Assembly (NCBI GenBank): GCA_910585605.1
Contig: CAJUFL010000023.1
Span: 1 to 57,826 of the forward strand
Reading direction: 5' to 3'
Source: an uncultured Lachnospiraceae bacterium
Lineage (GTDB): Bacteria; Bacillota; Clostridia; Lachnospirales; Lachnospiraceae
Length of the DNA stretch: 57,826 nucleotides
The notes under the pieces: generated by a model
Databases searched by the model: none
What the model was told of the DNA's origin: nothing
The model's input: the letters and a program-made list of their open reading frames with translations, nothing else
In this document: positions 1 to 8,281 of the stretch, piece after piece
Layout: each line of letters opens with the position of its first letter
Position numbering within the stretch: the first letter of the stretch is position 1
Program-made: the position numbers and the translations under genes

Positions 1-60
1 TCCTGCGTCCGCCACCAACTCGCCATGAAAGCGTCCCCCCTTAGTACGATAAACAGGAAT

Positions 61-1971
61 TTATTTTAAACTGTCTTCTTCTACGGCGGCTTTCAGGGCC
101 GTTCCGGTTATTTCTTCAAAAATTTTCATAAATTCCTTACCGGTAATTGTTTCTTTCTCAATCAGATAGCCCGCCAATGCATCCAATACGGATTCATTTT
201 CTTTGATAAGATTATACGCTTTGTCATAAGATGCCTTCATCACTTCACGGATTTCCGTATCAATCTCCGTTGCAGTGCCTTCAGAACAGTTCATAACCGA
301 GCGTCCATCCAGATAACGGTTTTGTACCGATTCCAGTGCCACCATTCCGAATTTATCCGACATACCATACATGGTGATCATTCTCCTTGCCATGTTGGTT
401 GCCTGTTCTATATCATTTGATGCCCCTGTGGTAATGGAATCAAATTTAATTGCCTCTGCCGCACGTCCGGCTAAAAATGTTACGATATCCGCTTCCATTT
501 CTGCTTTGGAATTCAGATATTTTTCTTCTTCGGGCACCTGCATAACATAGCCCAGAGAACCCATGGTTCTGGGAATAATTGTAATCTTTTGTACCGGTTC
601 TGTATGCTTTTGCAATGCAATACAAAGTGCATGACCTGTTTCATGATATGCAACAATTTCTTTTTCCTTTTTGCTGAGAATCCGGTCTTTTTTCTCTTTT
701 CCTGCAAATACAACTTCCACAGATTCAAACAAATCCGCCTGATTCACATATTCCCGTCCTGCCTTAACTGCTGCAAGTGCCGCTTCATTGATAATATTGG
801 CAAGATCCGCACCTACTGCACCTGAAGTTGCCAGAGCAAGCTCCTTAAAATCAACTGTTTCGTCCATTTTTACATTCTTCGCATGTACCTTTAAAGTCTC
901 AATTCTTCCCTTTAAATCGGGTTTTTCCACAATCACACGACGGTCAAAACGTCCCGGACGCAGTAATGCTTTATCCAGTATCTCCGGTCTGTTAGTAGCT
1001 GCCAGAATCACGATACCCTTAGACGTATCAAAACCGTCCATTTCAGAAAGCAGCTGATTCAATGTCTGTTCTCTTTCCGAGTCACCGCCACCATATTTAC
1101 TGTCCCGGCTTCTGCCGATTGCATCAATCTCATCAATAAAAATGATACAGGGTGCCATGGAGTTAGCCTGTTTAAATAAATCCCTTACACGGGAAGCACC
1201 GACACCCACATACAGTTCCACAAAATCAGAACCGGAAAGAGAGAAAAATGGAACATTCGCCTCTCCTGCCACAGCTTTGGCTAAAAGTGTTTTACCGGTT
1301 CCCGGTGGTCCTACAAGCAGTGCCCCCTTTGGAAGCTTCGCACCAATCTCTAAATATTTTTTTGGATTATGAAGAAAATCCACCATCTCTTTTAAGGATT
1401 CTTTGGATTCTTCCTGCCCTGCCACATCAGCAAAGGTCACTCCTGTTTTCTTTTCAACATACATTTTGGCATTACTCTTGCCAACTCCCATCATACCTCC
1501 GCCCTTGGACATGGAACGCATAAAAAGCCAGATGATCAGGTAAAACACTCCTATCATCAGCACCCACGAAAGAATATTGCCAATAATTGCCGCATTGCTC
1601 TCATCTACTGCGGTATAATCAAGCTCACCCTTTTCCTTCGCCGCCTCCAGACGGTCTATCAGACTAATATCTGAAATACGAATCGCATAATAACTTTTCT
1701 TCTTTGATGATTTCTTCTTCTCCCTTGGTGTGATCTCAATCGTGGATCCATAAATTTTAACAGATTCCACCTCTCCCTTATCCAGCATATCCAGAAACTG
1801 GCTATAGGAAATCTCTTCCTGCTGGCTTGTCTGATATCTGCTGTATGCATAGAAAAATAAAAGCGTCAACCCAATAGAAACCACCAGCATAAAAAGAAAA
1901 CTTCTATTCGGTGTCTTCTTATTATTGCTATTCTGATTATTGTCATTTTGTGGATTCTTATTTTCTTCCAA
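61..1971 (-). CDS. ftsH: ATP-dependent zinc metalloprotease FtsH (first of two paralogs)
   Basis: Membrane-anchored AAA+ protease that unfolds and degrades membrane and short-lived cytosolic proteins. The 636-residue protein has two membrane segments (about 24-43 and 133-151). Walker A GPPGTGKT is at 221-228, Walker B IIFIDE at 276-281, an arginine-finger region at about 325-344, and the zinc motif HETGH at 443-447. The family norm is HEAGH, but both histidines and the glutamate are kept. The start is TTG, chosen because an AGGAGG sits just before it. A second full-length FtsH lies at 26137-28044 in the canonical tilS-hpt locus, so this is an extra copy. Its N-terminus is Asn/Lys rich and differs from the other copy. 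It is transcribed divergently from pyrG. Confidence 0.95.
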   Translation of the reverse strand: MEENKNPQNDNNQNSNNKKTPNRSFLFMLVVSIGLTLLFFYAYSRYQTSQQEEISYSQFLDMLDKGEVESVKIYGSTIEITPREKKKSSKKKSYYAIRISDISLIDRLEAAKEKGELDYTAVDESNAAIIGNILSWVLMIGVFYLIIWLFMRSMSKGGGMMGVGKSNAKMYVEKKTGVTFADVAGQEESKESLKEMVDFLHNPKKYLEIGAKLPKGALLVGPPGTGKTLLAKAVAGEANVPFFSLSGSDFVELYVGVGASRVRDLFKQANSMAPCIIFIDEIDAIGRSRDSKYGGGDSEREQTLNQLLSEMDGFDTSKGIVILAATNRPEILDKALLRPGRFDRRVIVEKPDLKGRIETLKVHAKNVKMDETVDFKELALATSGAVGADLANIINEAALAAVKAGREYVNQADLFESVEVVFAGKEKKDRILSKKEKEIVAYHETGHALCIALQKHTEPVQKITIIPRTMGSLGYVMQVPEEEKYLNSKAEMEADIVTFLAGRAAEAIKFDSITTGASNDIEQATNMARRMITMYGMSDKFGMVALESVQNRYLDGRSVMNCSEGTATEIDTEIREVMKASYDKAYNLIKENESVLDALAGYLIEKETITGKEFMKIFEEITGTALKAAVEEDSLK

Positions 1972-2070
1972 ATTCTTATCCTCCTGTTATCTTATTTAAT
2001 ATGCCAAATTTTTTCCGATATAAACTTTCATATATTTTACACATTAATCTATACTGATTACGCAAAGTAT

Positions 2071-2099
2071 ATTATATCGGTTCTTTCCTAAATTAGCAA
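2071..2099 (-). promoter_or_regulatory. Sigma-A promoter for ftsH (first copy)
   Basis: On the minus strand TTGCTA (2094-2099) and TATAAT (2071-2076) are separated by 17 bases, about 100 bases upstream of the TTG start. Prediction from consensus only. Confidence 0.6.
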
Positions 2100-2195
2100 T
2101 CGCATTTTAATGTAGATTCTGTGAAGTCACTTTTTGGTATATTTACACTTTTTTGGACAGAATAAATGAGAGATTGTAAAACCTTATTTTTTGAA

Positions 2196-2222
2196 TTGAC
2201 TATCCTTCTTATTTCATATAAA
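2196..2222 (+). promoter_or_regulatory. Putative promoter for pyrG
   Basis: TTGACT (2196-2201) is followed by an AT-rich stretch with TATAAA at 2217-2222 (15-base spacing) and alternative -10 registers at 16-17 bases. It lies about 90 bases upstream of the pyrG start. The rest of the 341-base gap between ftsH and pyrG (1972-2312) holds the divergent ftsH promoter and no gene. No pyrG attenuator hairpin was recognised. Confidence 0.45.
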
Positions 2223-2312
2223 ATAAGTTATAAGTATGTCTTTGTATAAGAATGGATATCATTTCAGAAAAACAAACACTATGCAACAACCAAATTTACG
2301 GAGGAAAAATAT

Positions 2313-3923
2313 ATGGCAGTCAAGTATGTATTTGTCACAGGTGGTGTTGTTTCCGGCTTAGGAAAAGGAATCACAGCCGCCTCTTTGGGAAGACTTTTGA
2401 AAGCTCGAGGTTACAAAGTAACCTGTCAGAAGTTTGATCCTTATATCAATATCGACCCCGGAACCATGAATCCGATCCAGCATGGCGAAGTCTTTGTAAC
2501 CGATGACGGTGCAGAAACAGATTTGGACCTTGGTCACTATGAAAGATTCATTGACGAGAATCTTAACAAAAAATCTAACGTTACCACAGGTAAGGTTTAC
2601 TGGAGTATTTTGCAAAAAGAACGTCGGGGTGATTTCGGAGGACACACCGTACAGGTTATCCCTCACATCACCAATGAAATACAAAGCCGGTTTTACCGTA
2701 ATCTGGATTCTGCCGAGACAGAATTCGCCATTATTGAAGTAGGAGGAACCGTGGGTGATATCGAAAGCCAGCCATTCCTTGAGGCAATCCGCCAGTTCCA
2801 GCATACCATCGGTCATGAAAACTGTATTATGATTCATGTCACCTTAATCCCATATCTACGGGCTTCCGGTGAAATGAAGACCAAGCCAACCCAGGCAAGT
2901 GTTAAAAATCTCCAGTCCCTGGGTATTCAGCCGGACATTCTGGTATGCCGTTCCGACTACCCGTTAGAAGACGGCATGAAGGATAAGATTGCCCTGTTTT
3001 GTAATGTACCAAGTGAGAATGTCATTCAGAATCTGGATGTAGACGTATTATATGAAGCTCCACTTGCCATGGAAAAGGAAAAGCTGGCAGATGTGGTATG
3101 CAAATGTCTGAATGTGGATTGTCCAGAACCCGATCTGGAAGAATGGGTTGCCATGATCGACCGTTGGAAACACCCTGTCAAAAAAGTGAAAATTGCTCTG
3201 GTTGGTAAATATGTTTCCCTGCACGATGCTTACATCTCTGTTGTAGAAGCTTTAAAACATAGTTCCTTTGCCTGCAATTCCGATTTGGAAATCATGTGGA
3301 TGGATTCCGAATTATTAAATGATGATAATGTGGCGGATGAATTAAAAGATGCTGACGGTATTATCGTTCCCGGCGGTTTTGGTGACCGTGGCATTGAAGG
3401 AATGATCAGTGCCATCCGCTATGCCCGTGAAAACAATGTCCCATATCTTGGTCTCTGTCTTGGCATGCAGCTCACTATCGTAGAATTTGCCAGACATATA
3501 TTGGGGCATCATGATGCACATTCCAGTGAATTTAATCCAAGCAGCGTTCATCAGGTTATCCATATTATGCCGGATCAGGACGGTGTAACCGACCTTGGCG
3601 GAACCCTGCGCCTTGGAGCTTATCCATGTGTTTTGAAAGAAGGCTCTAAGTCCTATGAACTCTATGGTTCAAAGGAGATCACGGAACGCCACCGCCACCG
3701 TTATGAAGTAAATAACGATTATCGTGAAGCACTTTCTTCTCACGGTATGGATTTAGTGGGACAGTCACCGGATGGTCATATTGTAGAAATGATTGAGATT
3801 CCTGATCACCCTTGGTTTATTGGCACACAGGCACACCCTGAATTCAAGTCACGCCCCAACAAACCGCATCCTTTATTCAAGGGATTTATTGCTGCTTCCC
3901 TTGAATATCAGTCTAAAAAATAA
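2313..3923 (+). CDS. pyrG: CTP synthase
   Basis: Catalyses ATP-dependent amination of UTP to CTP with glutamine as nitrogen donor, the last step of pyrimidine nucleotide synthesis. The 536-residue length is normal for the family. The N-terminal synthase domain carries the P-loop-like GGVVSGLGKG near residue 10. The C-terminal class I glutamine amidotransferase domain shows the nucleophile Cys in GLCLGMQ and the His/Glu pair in HPEF near the end. The ATG at 2313 follows GGAGG. The gene stands alone on the plus strand between the divergent ftsH and a convergent lipoprotein gene, and a bidirectional hairpin follows it. Confidence 0.97.
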   Translation: MAVKYVFVTGGVVSGLGKGITAASLGRLLKARGYKVTCQKFDPYINIDPGTMNPIQHGEVFVTDDGAETDLDLGHYERFIDENLNKKSNVTTGKVYWSILQKERRGDFGGHTVQVIPHITNEIQSRFYRNLDSAETEFAIIEVGGTVGDIESQPFLEAIRQFQHTIGHENCIMIHVTLIPYLRASGEMKTKPTQASVKNLQSLGIQPDILVCRSDYPLEDGMKDKIALFCNVPSENVIQNLDVDVLYEAPLAMEKEKLADVVCKCLNVDCPEPDLEEWVAMIDRWKHPVKKVKIALVGKYVSLHDAYISVVEALKHSSFACNSDLEIMWMDSELLNDDNVADELKDADGIIVPGGFGDRGIEGMISAIRYARENNVPYLGLCLGMQLTIVEFARHILGHHDAHSSEFNPSSVHQVIHIMPDQDGVTDLGGTLRLGAYPCVLKEGSKSYELYGSKEITERHRHRYEVNNDYREALSSHGMDLVGQSPDGHIVEMIEIPDHPWFIGTQAHPEFKSRPNKPHPLFKGFIAASLEYQSKK

Positions 3924-3998
3924 GTCAACACCCCTTCTGCAAGTAACGGTGTATATGACCCTCGTGGGAATCAAATCATAAATTATATATAACATGTC

Positions 3999-4032
3999 AA
4001 AAGGCGGCAGGGAATTTTCCCCGCCGCCTTTA
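3999..4032. terminator. Bidirectional terminator between pyrG and the lipoprotein gene
   Basis: A GC-rich hairpin has arms AAAGGCGGC and GCCGCCTTT plus an inner GGG/CCC. It sits between the convergent stop codons at 3923 and 4038. The T-tracts are short on both strands. Confidence 0.7.
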
Positions 4033-4037
4033 AAGTT

Positions 4038-4538
4038 TTATGAAGCACTTTGTCCGGAAGATTCTTCCTTTTCCGCTTCTGCATCCCCGATATAGAGGAA
4101 AGTATTCCCCTGATCTATAAAGTGAATATAAGAAATATCCATGTCCATATAAGTAGTCATACCGTTTTCCACTACATCTGCCTGATTTTCCAGTTCGAGA
4201 TCAGTATAAAAATCAGTCACCTCTTTTTCAAAAGCATCGTAATTATCCTTATTCGTAACTGCTTCTAACCAGAGCTTTTCAATAGTTTTTCCATCCCATG
4301 TTATATGAACGGTAACCTTTATATCTTTAAAAGCTGTATTCAGCACTGTCTTACCATCATCAAATTCCGAATCATCATACTTGTCGCCAAAAGCCTCTTT
4401 CAAATCATCATTCGTTGTTTTCATCGTGATATCAACAATCGGCATAATACTATTACTCTTTTTCCCACATCCGGTAATCACACTGCAAGTTACCAACGTG
4501 ATTGCCAATAAAATCATTATCGCTTTTTTCTTGTTCAT
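4038..4538 (-). CDS. Putative lipoprotein of unknown function
   Basis: 166-residue secreted lipoprotein. A lysine-rich start and hydrophobic segment lead into a lipobox-like ITGC at residues 20-23, followed by GKKSN, so signal peptidase II processing and membrane anchoring are expected. The mature part is acidic and ends in a low-complexity Glu/Ser tail. The start at 4538 is chosen because AGAGG precedes it at good spacing and because the signal peptide begins there. A longer frame reaching 4673 would bury the signal peptide. No family recognised. It lies convergent to pyrG and downstream of ptsI on the same strand, with a terminator-like palindrome between them. Confidence 0.8.
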   Translation of the reverse strand: MNKKKAIMILLAITLVTCSVITGCGKKSNSIMPIVDITMKTTNDDLKEAFGDKYDDSEFDDGKTVLNTAFKDIKVTVHITWDGKTIEKLWLEAVTNKDNYDAFEKEVTDFYTDLELENQADVVENGMTTYMDMDISYIHFIDQGNTFLYIGDAEAEKEESSGQSAS

Positions 4539-4737
4539 CTTTTTACCTCTGCCTTTTATCCAATAGTTTGTTGCTTGTTTCTTTTCTATTATAGTGATAG
4601 TCTGCCCTTCCGTCAACCAATTCACCGTAATTTCACATAACAGACTCCCCGCAATCAAAAATGCCATCCACAAACATAAGGACCAAATCGAATCGCCCCA
4701 AAAGGCAGGGTATCAGACTCATTGCTAACTAAAATGA

Positions 4738-4821
4738 ATAGGACTGCCACACTAAACTTTATTTCTCCTCTTACTGCCTAAATCCAACAGTAAAGAAATA
4801 TTCTAAGTGCCACAGTCCTAT
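4738..4821 (-). terminator. Palindromic terminator element A, downstream of ptsI
   Basis: Imperfect inverted repeat of about 28 bases per arm. The outer ATAGGACTG/CAGTCCTAT is perfect and the inner part is AT-rich and degenerate. It lies 28 bases after the ptsI stop. The gap 4539-4848 between the lipoprotein start and ptsI holds only this element. It resembles elements at 6521-6668, 22967-23047 and 36380-36447. Confidence 0.55.
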
Positions 4822-4848
4822 CCCATTAACATAATTAATTATAAAATT

Positions 4849-6471
4849 TTAATCCTCATACCTCGTCTCGCGAATCACTTTACGTACCGGAAGCACAAAT
4901 GTTGGAGAAACAGAAAGCTCGTCAATTCCCATCTTCACAAACTGCTCTGTCAGAGTGGTATCCGCACCTAATTCGCCACAGATTCCAACCCAGCACCCTC
5001 CTTTATGTCCATTATCGATGACCATCTGAATCATTCTAAGGATTGCCGGATGGTGTGAATCATATATATTATCAAGCTTTGGATTCTGACGGTCAATAGC
5101 CAGCGTATACTGCGTTAAATCATTCGTTCCTATGCTAAAGAAATCCACTTCCTTCGCCAACAGATCGCTGATCATGACTGATGCCGGTGTTTCGATCATA
5201 ATACCAAGCTCGACCTCACCGTACTCAACATTATTCGAATCTAATTCCTTCCTTACTTCCTCACAGATTTTCTTAATATCCTGTACCTCTTTTACAGAAA
5301 TAATCATCGGAAACATAATGGAAATAGTTCCAAACGCTGAAGCCCTATACAAGGCACGAAGTTGTGTTTTAAAAATCTCCACCCGGTCCAGACAGATACG
5401 GATTGCACGATATCCCATGGCAGGATTCTCTTCGTGCTCCATATTAAAATAATCCACCTGCTTATCTGCACCAATATCCAGAGTACGAATAACCACCTTC
5501 TTACCTGCCATATTCTGTGCCACTGTTTTGTATACCTGAAATTGCTCTTCCTCTGTAGGATAATTATCCTTTTCCAGATATAAAAATTCACTTCGGAACA
5601 AACCTATTCCCGCTGCATCATTAGCCAGTACATTTCCTACATCTGCCACACTTCCTATATTAGCATATAATTTAATATGTCTGCCATCTACCGTCTCATC
5701 AGGCTGTCCTTTTAATTTTAAAAGGAGTTCTCTTGCTTCCTCTTCCTTCTTTTTCTCCTCTATATATTTCTCCAGAGTTGCCACATCAGGATCCACAAAG
5801 AAAATCCCCTGTTTGCCATCCACGATAGCCATCTTGCCATTCCACTCTTCTTTGATATCAATACCGATTAAAGCCGGAATATTCATCGTTCTTGCAAGAA
5901 TCGCTGTATGGGAATTGGAAGAACCCAGCCTTGTCACAAATGCCAGCAGCTTGGATTTATCCATCTGAACCGTCTCACTCGGGGCCAGATCCTCTGCGAC
6001 AATAATAACAGGTTCTTCCCCTATATCGCTATTACTTTCCCCTCCGGAAAGTACACTGATAATACGTTCTGAAATATCCTTGACATCTGCTGCCCTCGCC
6101 TTAAAATATTCGTCTTCCATCTCAGCAAACATTACAGAAAAATTGTCACCGGTAGTCGCTACGGCAAACTCTGCATTCACTTCGTCATTACGGATAATGT
6201 TATAAACCGAATCATTATAATCATCATCCTCCAGCATCATAGCATGGACTTCAAATATCATGGCATTCGCTTCACCAACCTCTGCAACGGCTTTGTCATG
6301 TAGTTTCCCCAGTTGTTCAATTGCTTTTGCCTTCGCCGCTTCGTATCTGGCAACCTCCGCCTCTACATCCTCAACCTTGCTTCTCTTCACCTGCTGCTGG
6401 TTTTTGGAATAAAATAAAATTCTGCCAATTGCAGTTCCTTTAAAAATAGATTTTCCTGTAAACTGTTCCAT
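4849..6471 (-). CDS. ptsI: Phosphoenolpyruvate-protein phosphotransferase (PTS Enzyme I)
   Basis: Cytosolic enzyme that takes phosphate from PEP and passes it to HPr, feeding all sugar PTS transporters. About 540 residues. The phosphohistidine is in SSNSHTAI (His188 from this start), followed by the usual ARTMNIPA. The PEP-binding barrel shows GIGLFRSEF, and the catalytic Cys lies in GICGELG near the C-terminus. Two ATG codons lie in tandem. The second, at 6471, has better spacing (six bases) from AGGAGG, while the first is only three bases away. ptsH lies upstream on the same strand, but about 470 bases and a terminator-like palindrome separate them, which is unusual for this pair. Confidence 0.96.
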   Translation of the reverse strand: MEQFTGKSIFKGTAIGRILFYSKNQQQVKRSKVEDVEAEVARYEAAKAKAIEQLGKLHDKAVAEVGEANAMIFEVHAMMLEDDDYNDSVYNIIRNDEVNAEFAVATTGDNFSVMFAEMEDEYFKARAADVKDISERIISVLSGGESNSDIGEEPVIIVAEDLAPSETVQMDKSKLLAFVTRLGSSNSHTAILARTMNIPALIGIDIKEEWNGKMAIVDGKQGIFFVDPDVATLEKYIEEKKKEEEARELLLKLKGQPDETVDGRHIKLYANIGSVADVGNVLANDAAGIGLFRSEFLYLEKDNYPTEEEQFQVYKTVAQNMAGKKVVIRTLDIGADKQVDYFNMEHEENPAMGYRAIRICLDRVEIFKTQLRALYRASAFGTISIMFPMIISVKEVQDIKKICEEVRKELDSNNVEYGEVELGIMIETPASVMISDLLAKEVDFFSIGTNDLTQYTLAIDRQNPKLDNIYDSHHPAILRMIQMVIDNGHKGGCWVGICGELGADTTLTEQFVKMGIDELSVSPTFVLPVRKVIRETRYED

Positions 6472-6520
6472 CATTAACCTCCTTCTATCTTACCCATTCT
6501 TAATACTTTCTATATTGTGC

Positions 6521-6668
6521 AAAAAAAGACTTCCACACTAAACCTTATCATCCTTATTGCTACACAAATTTAACAAAGAATACTGCATCATATTTCATTC
6601 CTGCTTATCTTTGTCAAATTGGTATAGCAAAAAGAGAGCATTTTTCTTAGTGCGGCAGCCCCTTTCTT
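6521..6668 (-). terminator. Palindromic terminator element B between ptsH and ptsI
   Basis: The arms carry CTTCCACACTAA and TTAGTGCGGCAG. On the minus strand the structure ends in TCTTTTTTTGC, a good U-tract. It would stop or attenuate transcripts from the ptsH promoter before ptsI. It is the longest member of the palindromic family in this window. Confidence 0.5.
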
Positions 6669-6940
6669 CCGATACTATCATAAGTAATTGACAGCTTTGC
6701 TTGCCTAAATTTCATTCGAAACGCTAATTTTCCTGACTGTCAACCTCGTACATTGCGGAAAATTTACCCTGCAAAGTCAGCCCCCGCTGTTCACCGCGAG
6801 GGATCTGACCCTCGCGGTAATCACCAAATATCCTACAAACACTGCTGCCTGGCTCGTTGCATGCGGGAATGAAAATCATCCTGCATCAGACTATCAACAA
6901 CTTAATATTCATAGTACCAGATTGTAATCCAAATTGCCAA
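6669..6940. other. Non-coding spacer between ptsH and ptsI with a perfect inverted repeat
   Basis: No gene recognised. The most distinct structure is ACCGCGAGGG/CCCTCGCGGT (6793-6802 and 6809-6818), a 10-base perfect inverted repeat with a six-base loop. Its G+C content is unlike the AT-rich surroundings. It could be a hairpin in the ptsH 3' region or part of an intergenic repeat. Both strands have multiple stops. Confidence 0.5.
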
Positions 6941-7198
6941 TTATAAATTAGCTTTCATAAATTCTTCCATCTTAGCTATTGCTGCATCTTCGTCATCACC
7001 TTCTGCCTTAATCACAACTTCTGCACCTGACTTAACACCGAGGCTCATAACCGCCATCAACTTGGTAGCATCCGCACTCTTACCGTTAGCTTCTAATGTA
7101 ATCGTAGAAGAAAATTTCTTTGCTTCCTTCACAAGCATTCCCGCTGGTCTTGCATGGATACCGATCGCATCCGTAATAACATAAGTAAATTCCTTCAT
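6941..7198 (-). CDS. ptsH: Phosphocarrier protein HPr
   Basis: 85-residue cytosolic phosphocarrier that receives phosphate from Enzyme I on His15 (motif GIHARPAG) and passes it to sugar-specific EIIA domains. The sequence aligns without gaps to classical Gram-positive HPr. The regulatory site is unusual: position 46, a Ser phosphorylated by HPr kinase in Bacillus, is Lys here (context DATKLMAVMSLG), with Thr at 45. The codons ACC AAG are clear. This copy is therefore probably blind to HPr kinase. The ATG at 7198 follows GAGAGGA with an eight-base gap, and a near-consensus promoter lies upstream. Confidence 0.95.
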   Translation of the reverse strand: MKEFTYVITDAIGIHARPAGMLVKEAKKFSSTITLEANGKSADATKLMAVMSLGVKSGAEVVIKAEGDDEDAAIAKMEEFMKANL

Positions 7199-7312
7199 TC
7201 ATCATGTCCTCTCTTTCTTGATTATTTTCATTCATGTGAGAACGATTACCCATTATATCCTCCCACATGCCAAATGGATGATTGATAATTCTTCCTTATC
7301 AATGGTGTTTTT

Positions 7313-7341
7313 ATTATAACAAATGCACAAAACAAAGTCAA
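7313..7341 (-). promoter_or_regulatory. Sigma-A promoter for ptsH
   Basis: TTGACT (7336-7341), a 17-base spacer and a perfect TATAAT (7313-7318) on the minus strand, about 115 bases before the ptsH start. One of the strongest promoters in the window. Confidence 0.8.
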
Positions 7342-7468
7342 TAATATAGTTGTTTTTTTCTTTTTTCCCATTTTCTGTCCTTTTGGCACTTCTCATCTTT
7401 GTGCATTCTGCATCCCTTGTGGTATCGTTTTCATGTTTTATTTTTAACTTTTTCCATATCTGTAATAC

Positions 7469-8122
7469 TTATATTTTTGTTCTTCTCCCAAAAATATTGG
7501 AAATGCCATAGGAATATATCTCCCTTCCTAAATCCATAGTATTCTCAATCTTTTCTCTCTTATTCTTTTCCTCTGCTTCTTTTCTAAAAGTACAGGTAAC
7601 GTTTCCACACTGTGTACAGTGGTCACATCCGCTTTCTTCCTTATTTTCCGTATATTCCGCTGTAAAAATTACGCTTTTTAGCGGACGAAGCATTCCCTGC
7701 TCCCATGTCACACCTGCCTTGGCCAGTATGCTCAAAGCTGTTTCAGCCTCCTCTATATCCTCTTCCTCCAGAAAGTGATATGCCCCTATCCACTTACCCG
7801 TTTTTTGAAACGAAAGTATATTGATTTTTTCATATGCCTTTGACAAAAATTCCATTCCATAACATTCTATGCAGTATGAAAGCAGTAAATGCTCTGCTGC
7901 AAGCTCCGCCAGCTTATCAAATTTAATCCCCAGCGTGACGGCACAGGTAATATTCTGAGGCAGATAACAAATCCCTGCCTGTACTACGGTAAACTCTGCC
8001 AAGAATCTTCCCACCGCTTCTGCCAGCTGCCTGTCTTTTTCATCAAAATGATATCTTTTTATAAAATGTCCGATTTCCAATTCTTCATACTGAAAAGAAA
8101 ACGTATAATTTTCTGTCTCCAT
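7469..8122 (-). CDS. Uncharacterised protein with C-terminal cysteine cluster
   Basis: 217-residue soluble protein, family not recognised with confidence. It has an alpha-helical N-terminal two thirds and a cysteine cluster (Cys166, 169, 172 and 177, pattern CxxCxxCx4C) that could bind zinc or an Fe-S cluster. The cluster and the preceding LRPLKSV stretch faintly recall small proteins related to the methionine-synthase activation domain in Clostridia, but this is only a suggestion. The start at 8122 is chosen because GGGAGAG lies just before it. An upstream in-frame ATG at 8155 lacks a ribosome site. Divergent from the DUF421 gene. Confidence 0.7.
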   Translation of the reverse strand: METENYTFSFQYEELEIGHFIKRYHFDEKDRQLAEAVGRFLAEFTVVQAGICYLPQNITCAVTLGIKFDKLAELAAEHLLLSYCIECYGMEFLSKAYEKINILSFQKTGKWIGAYHFLEEEDIEEAETALSILAKAGVTWEQGMLRPLKSVIFTAEYTENKEESGCDHCTQCGNVTCTFRKEAEEKNKREKIENTMDLGREIYSYGISNIFGRRTKI

Positions 8123-8281
8123 ATTACTCTCCCTTTCCATGTGCAAATATTCCAAAATAACATGACAGATTTTTACCCGTTTTTAAATCAGCCATATTAA
8201 TATCCTTTACATACTTTTACATACTTTTCCTATAAAAGAGACATACTAATCCCATTCTTAATTAAAATCGGAGGTTACTAA

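Noticed and set aside
1..60. Possible start of a further minus-strand gene (ATG at 26 behind GGGGGG)
   Set aside because: Only eight codons lie in the window. Another frame also looks protein-like but lacks a start. Not assignable.
2358..2837. 159-codon minus-strand frame inside pyrG
   Set aside because: Shadow frame opposite a highly conserved enzyme gene.
7469..8155. Assigning the cysteine-cluster protein as a methionine-synthase activation protein
   Set aside because: Resemblance is limited to a short LRPLKSV stretch and the cysteine spacing, too weak for a functional name.
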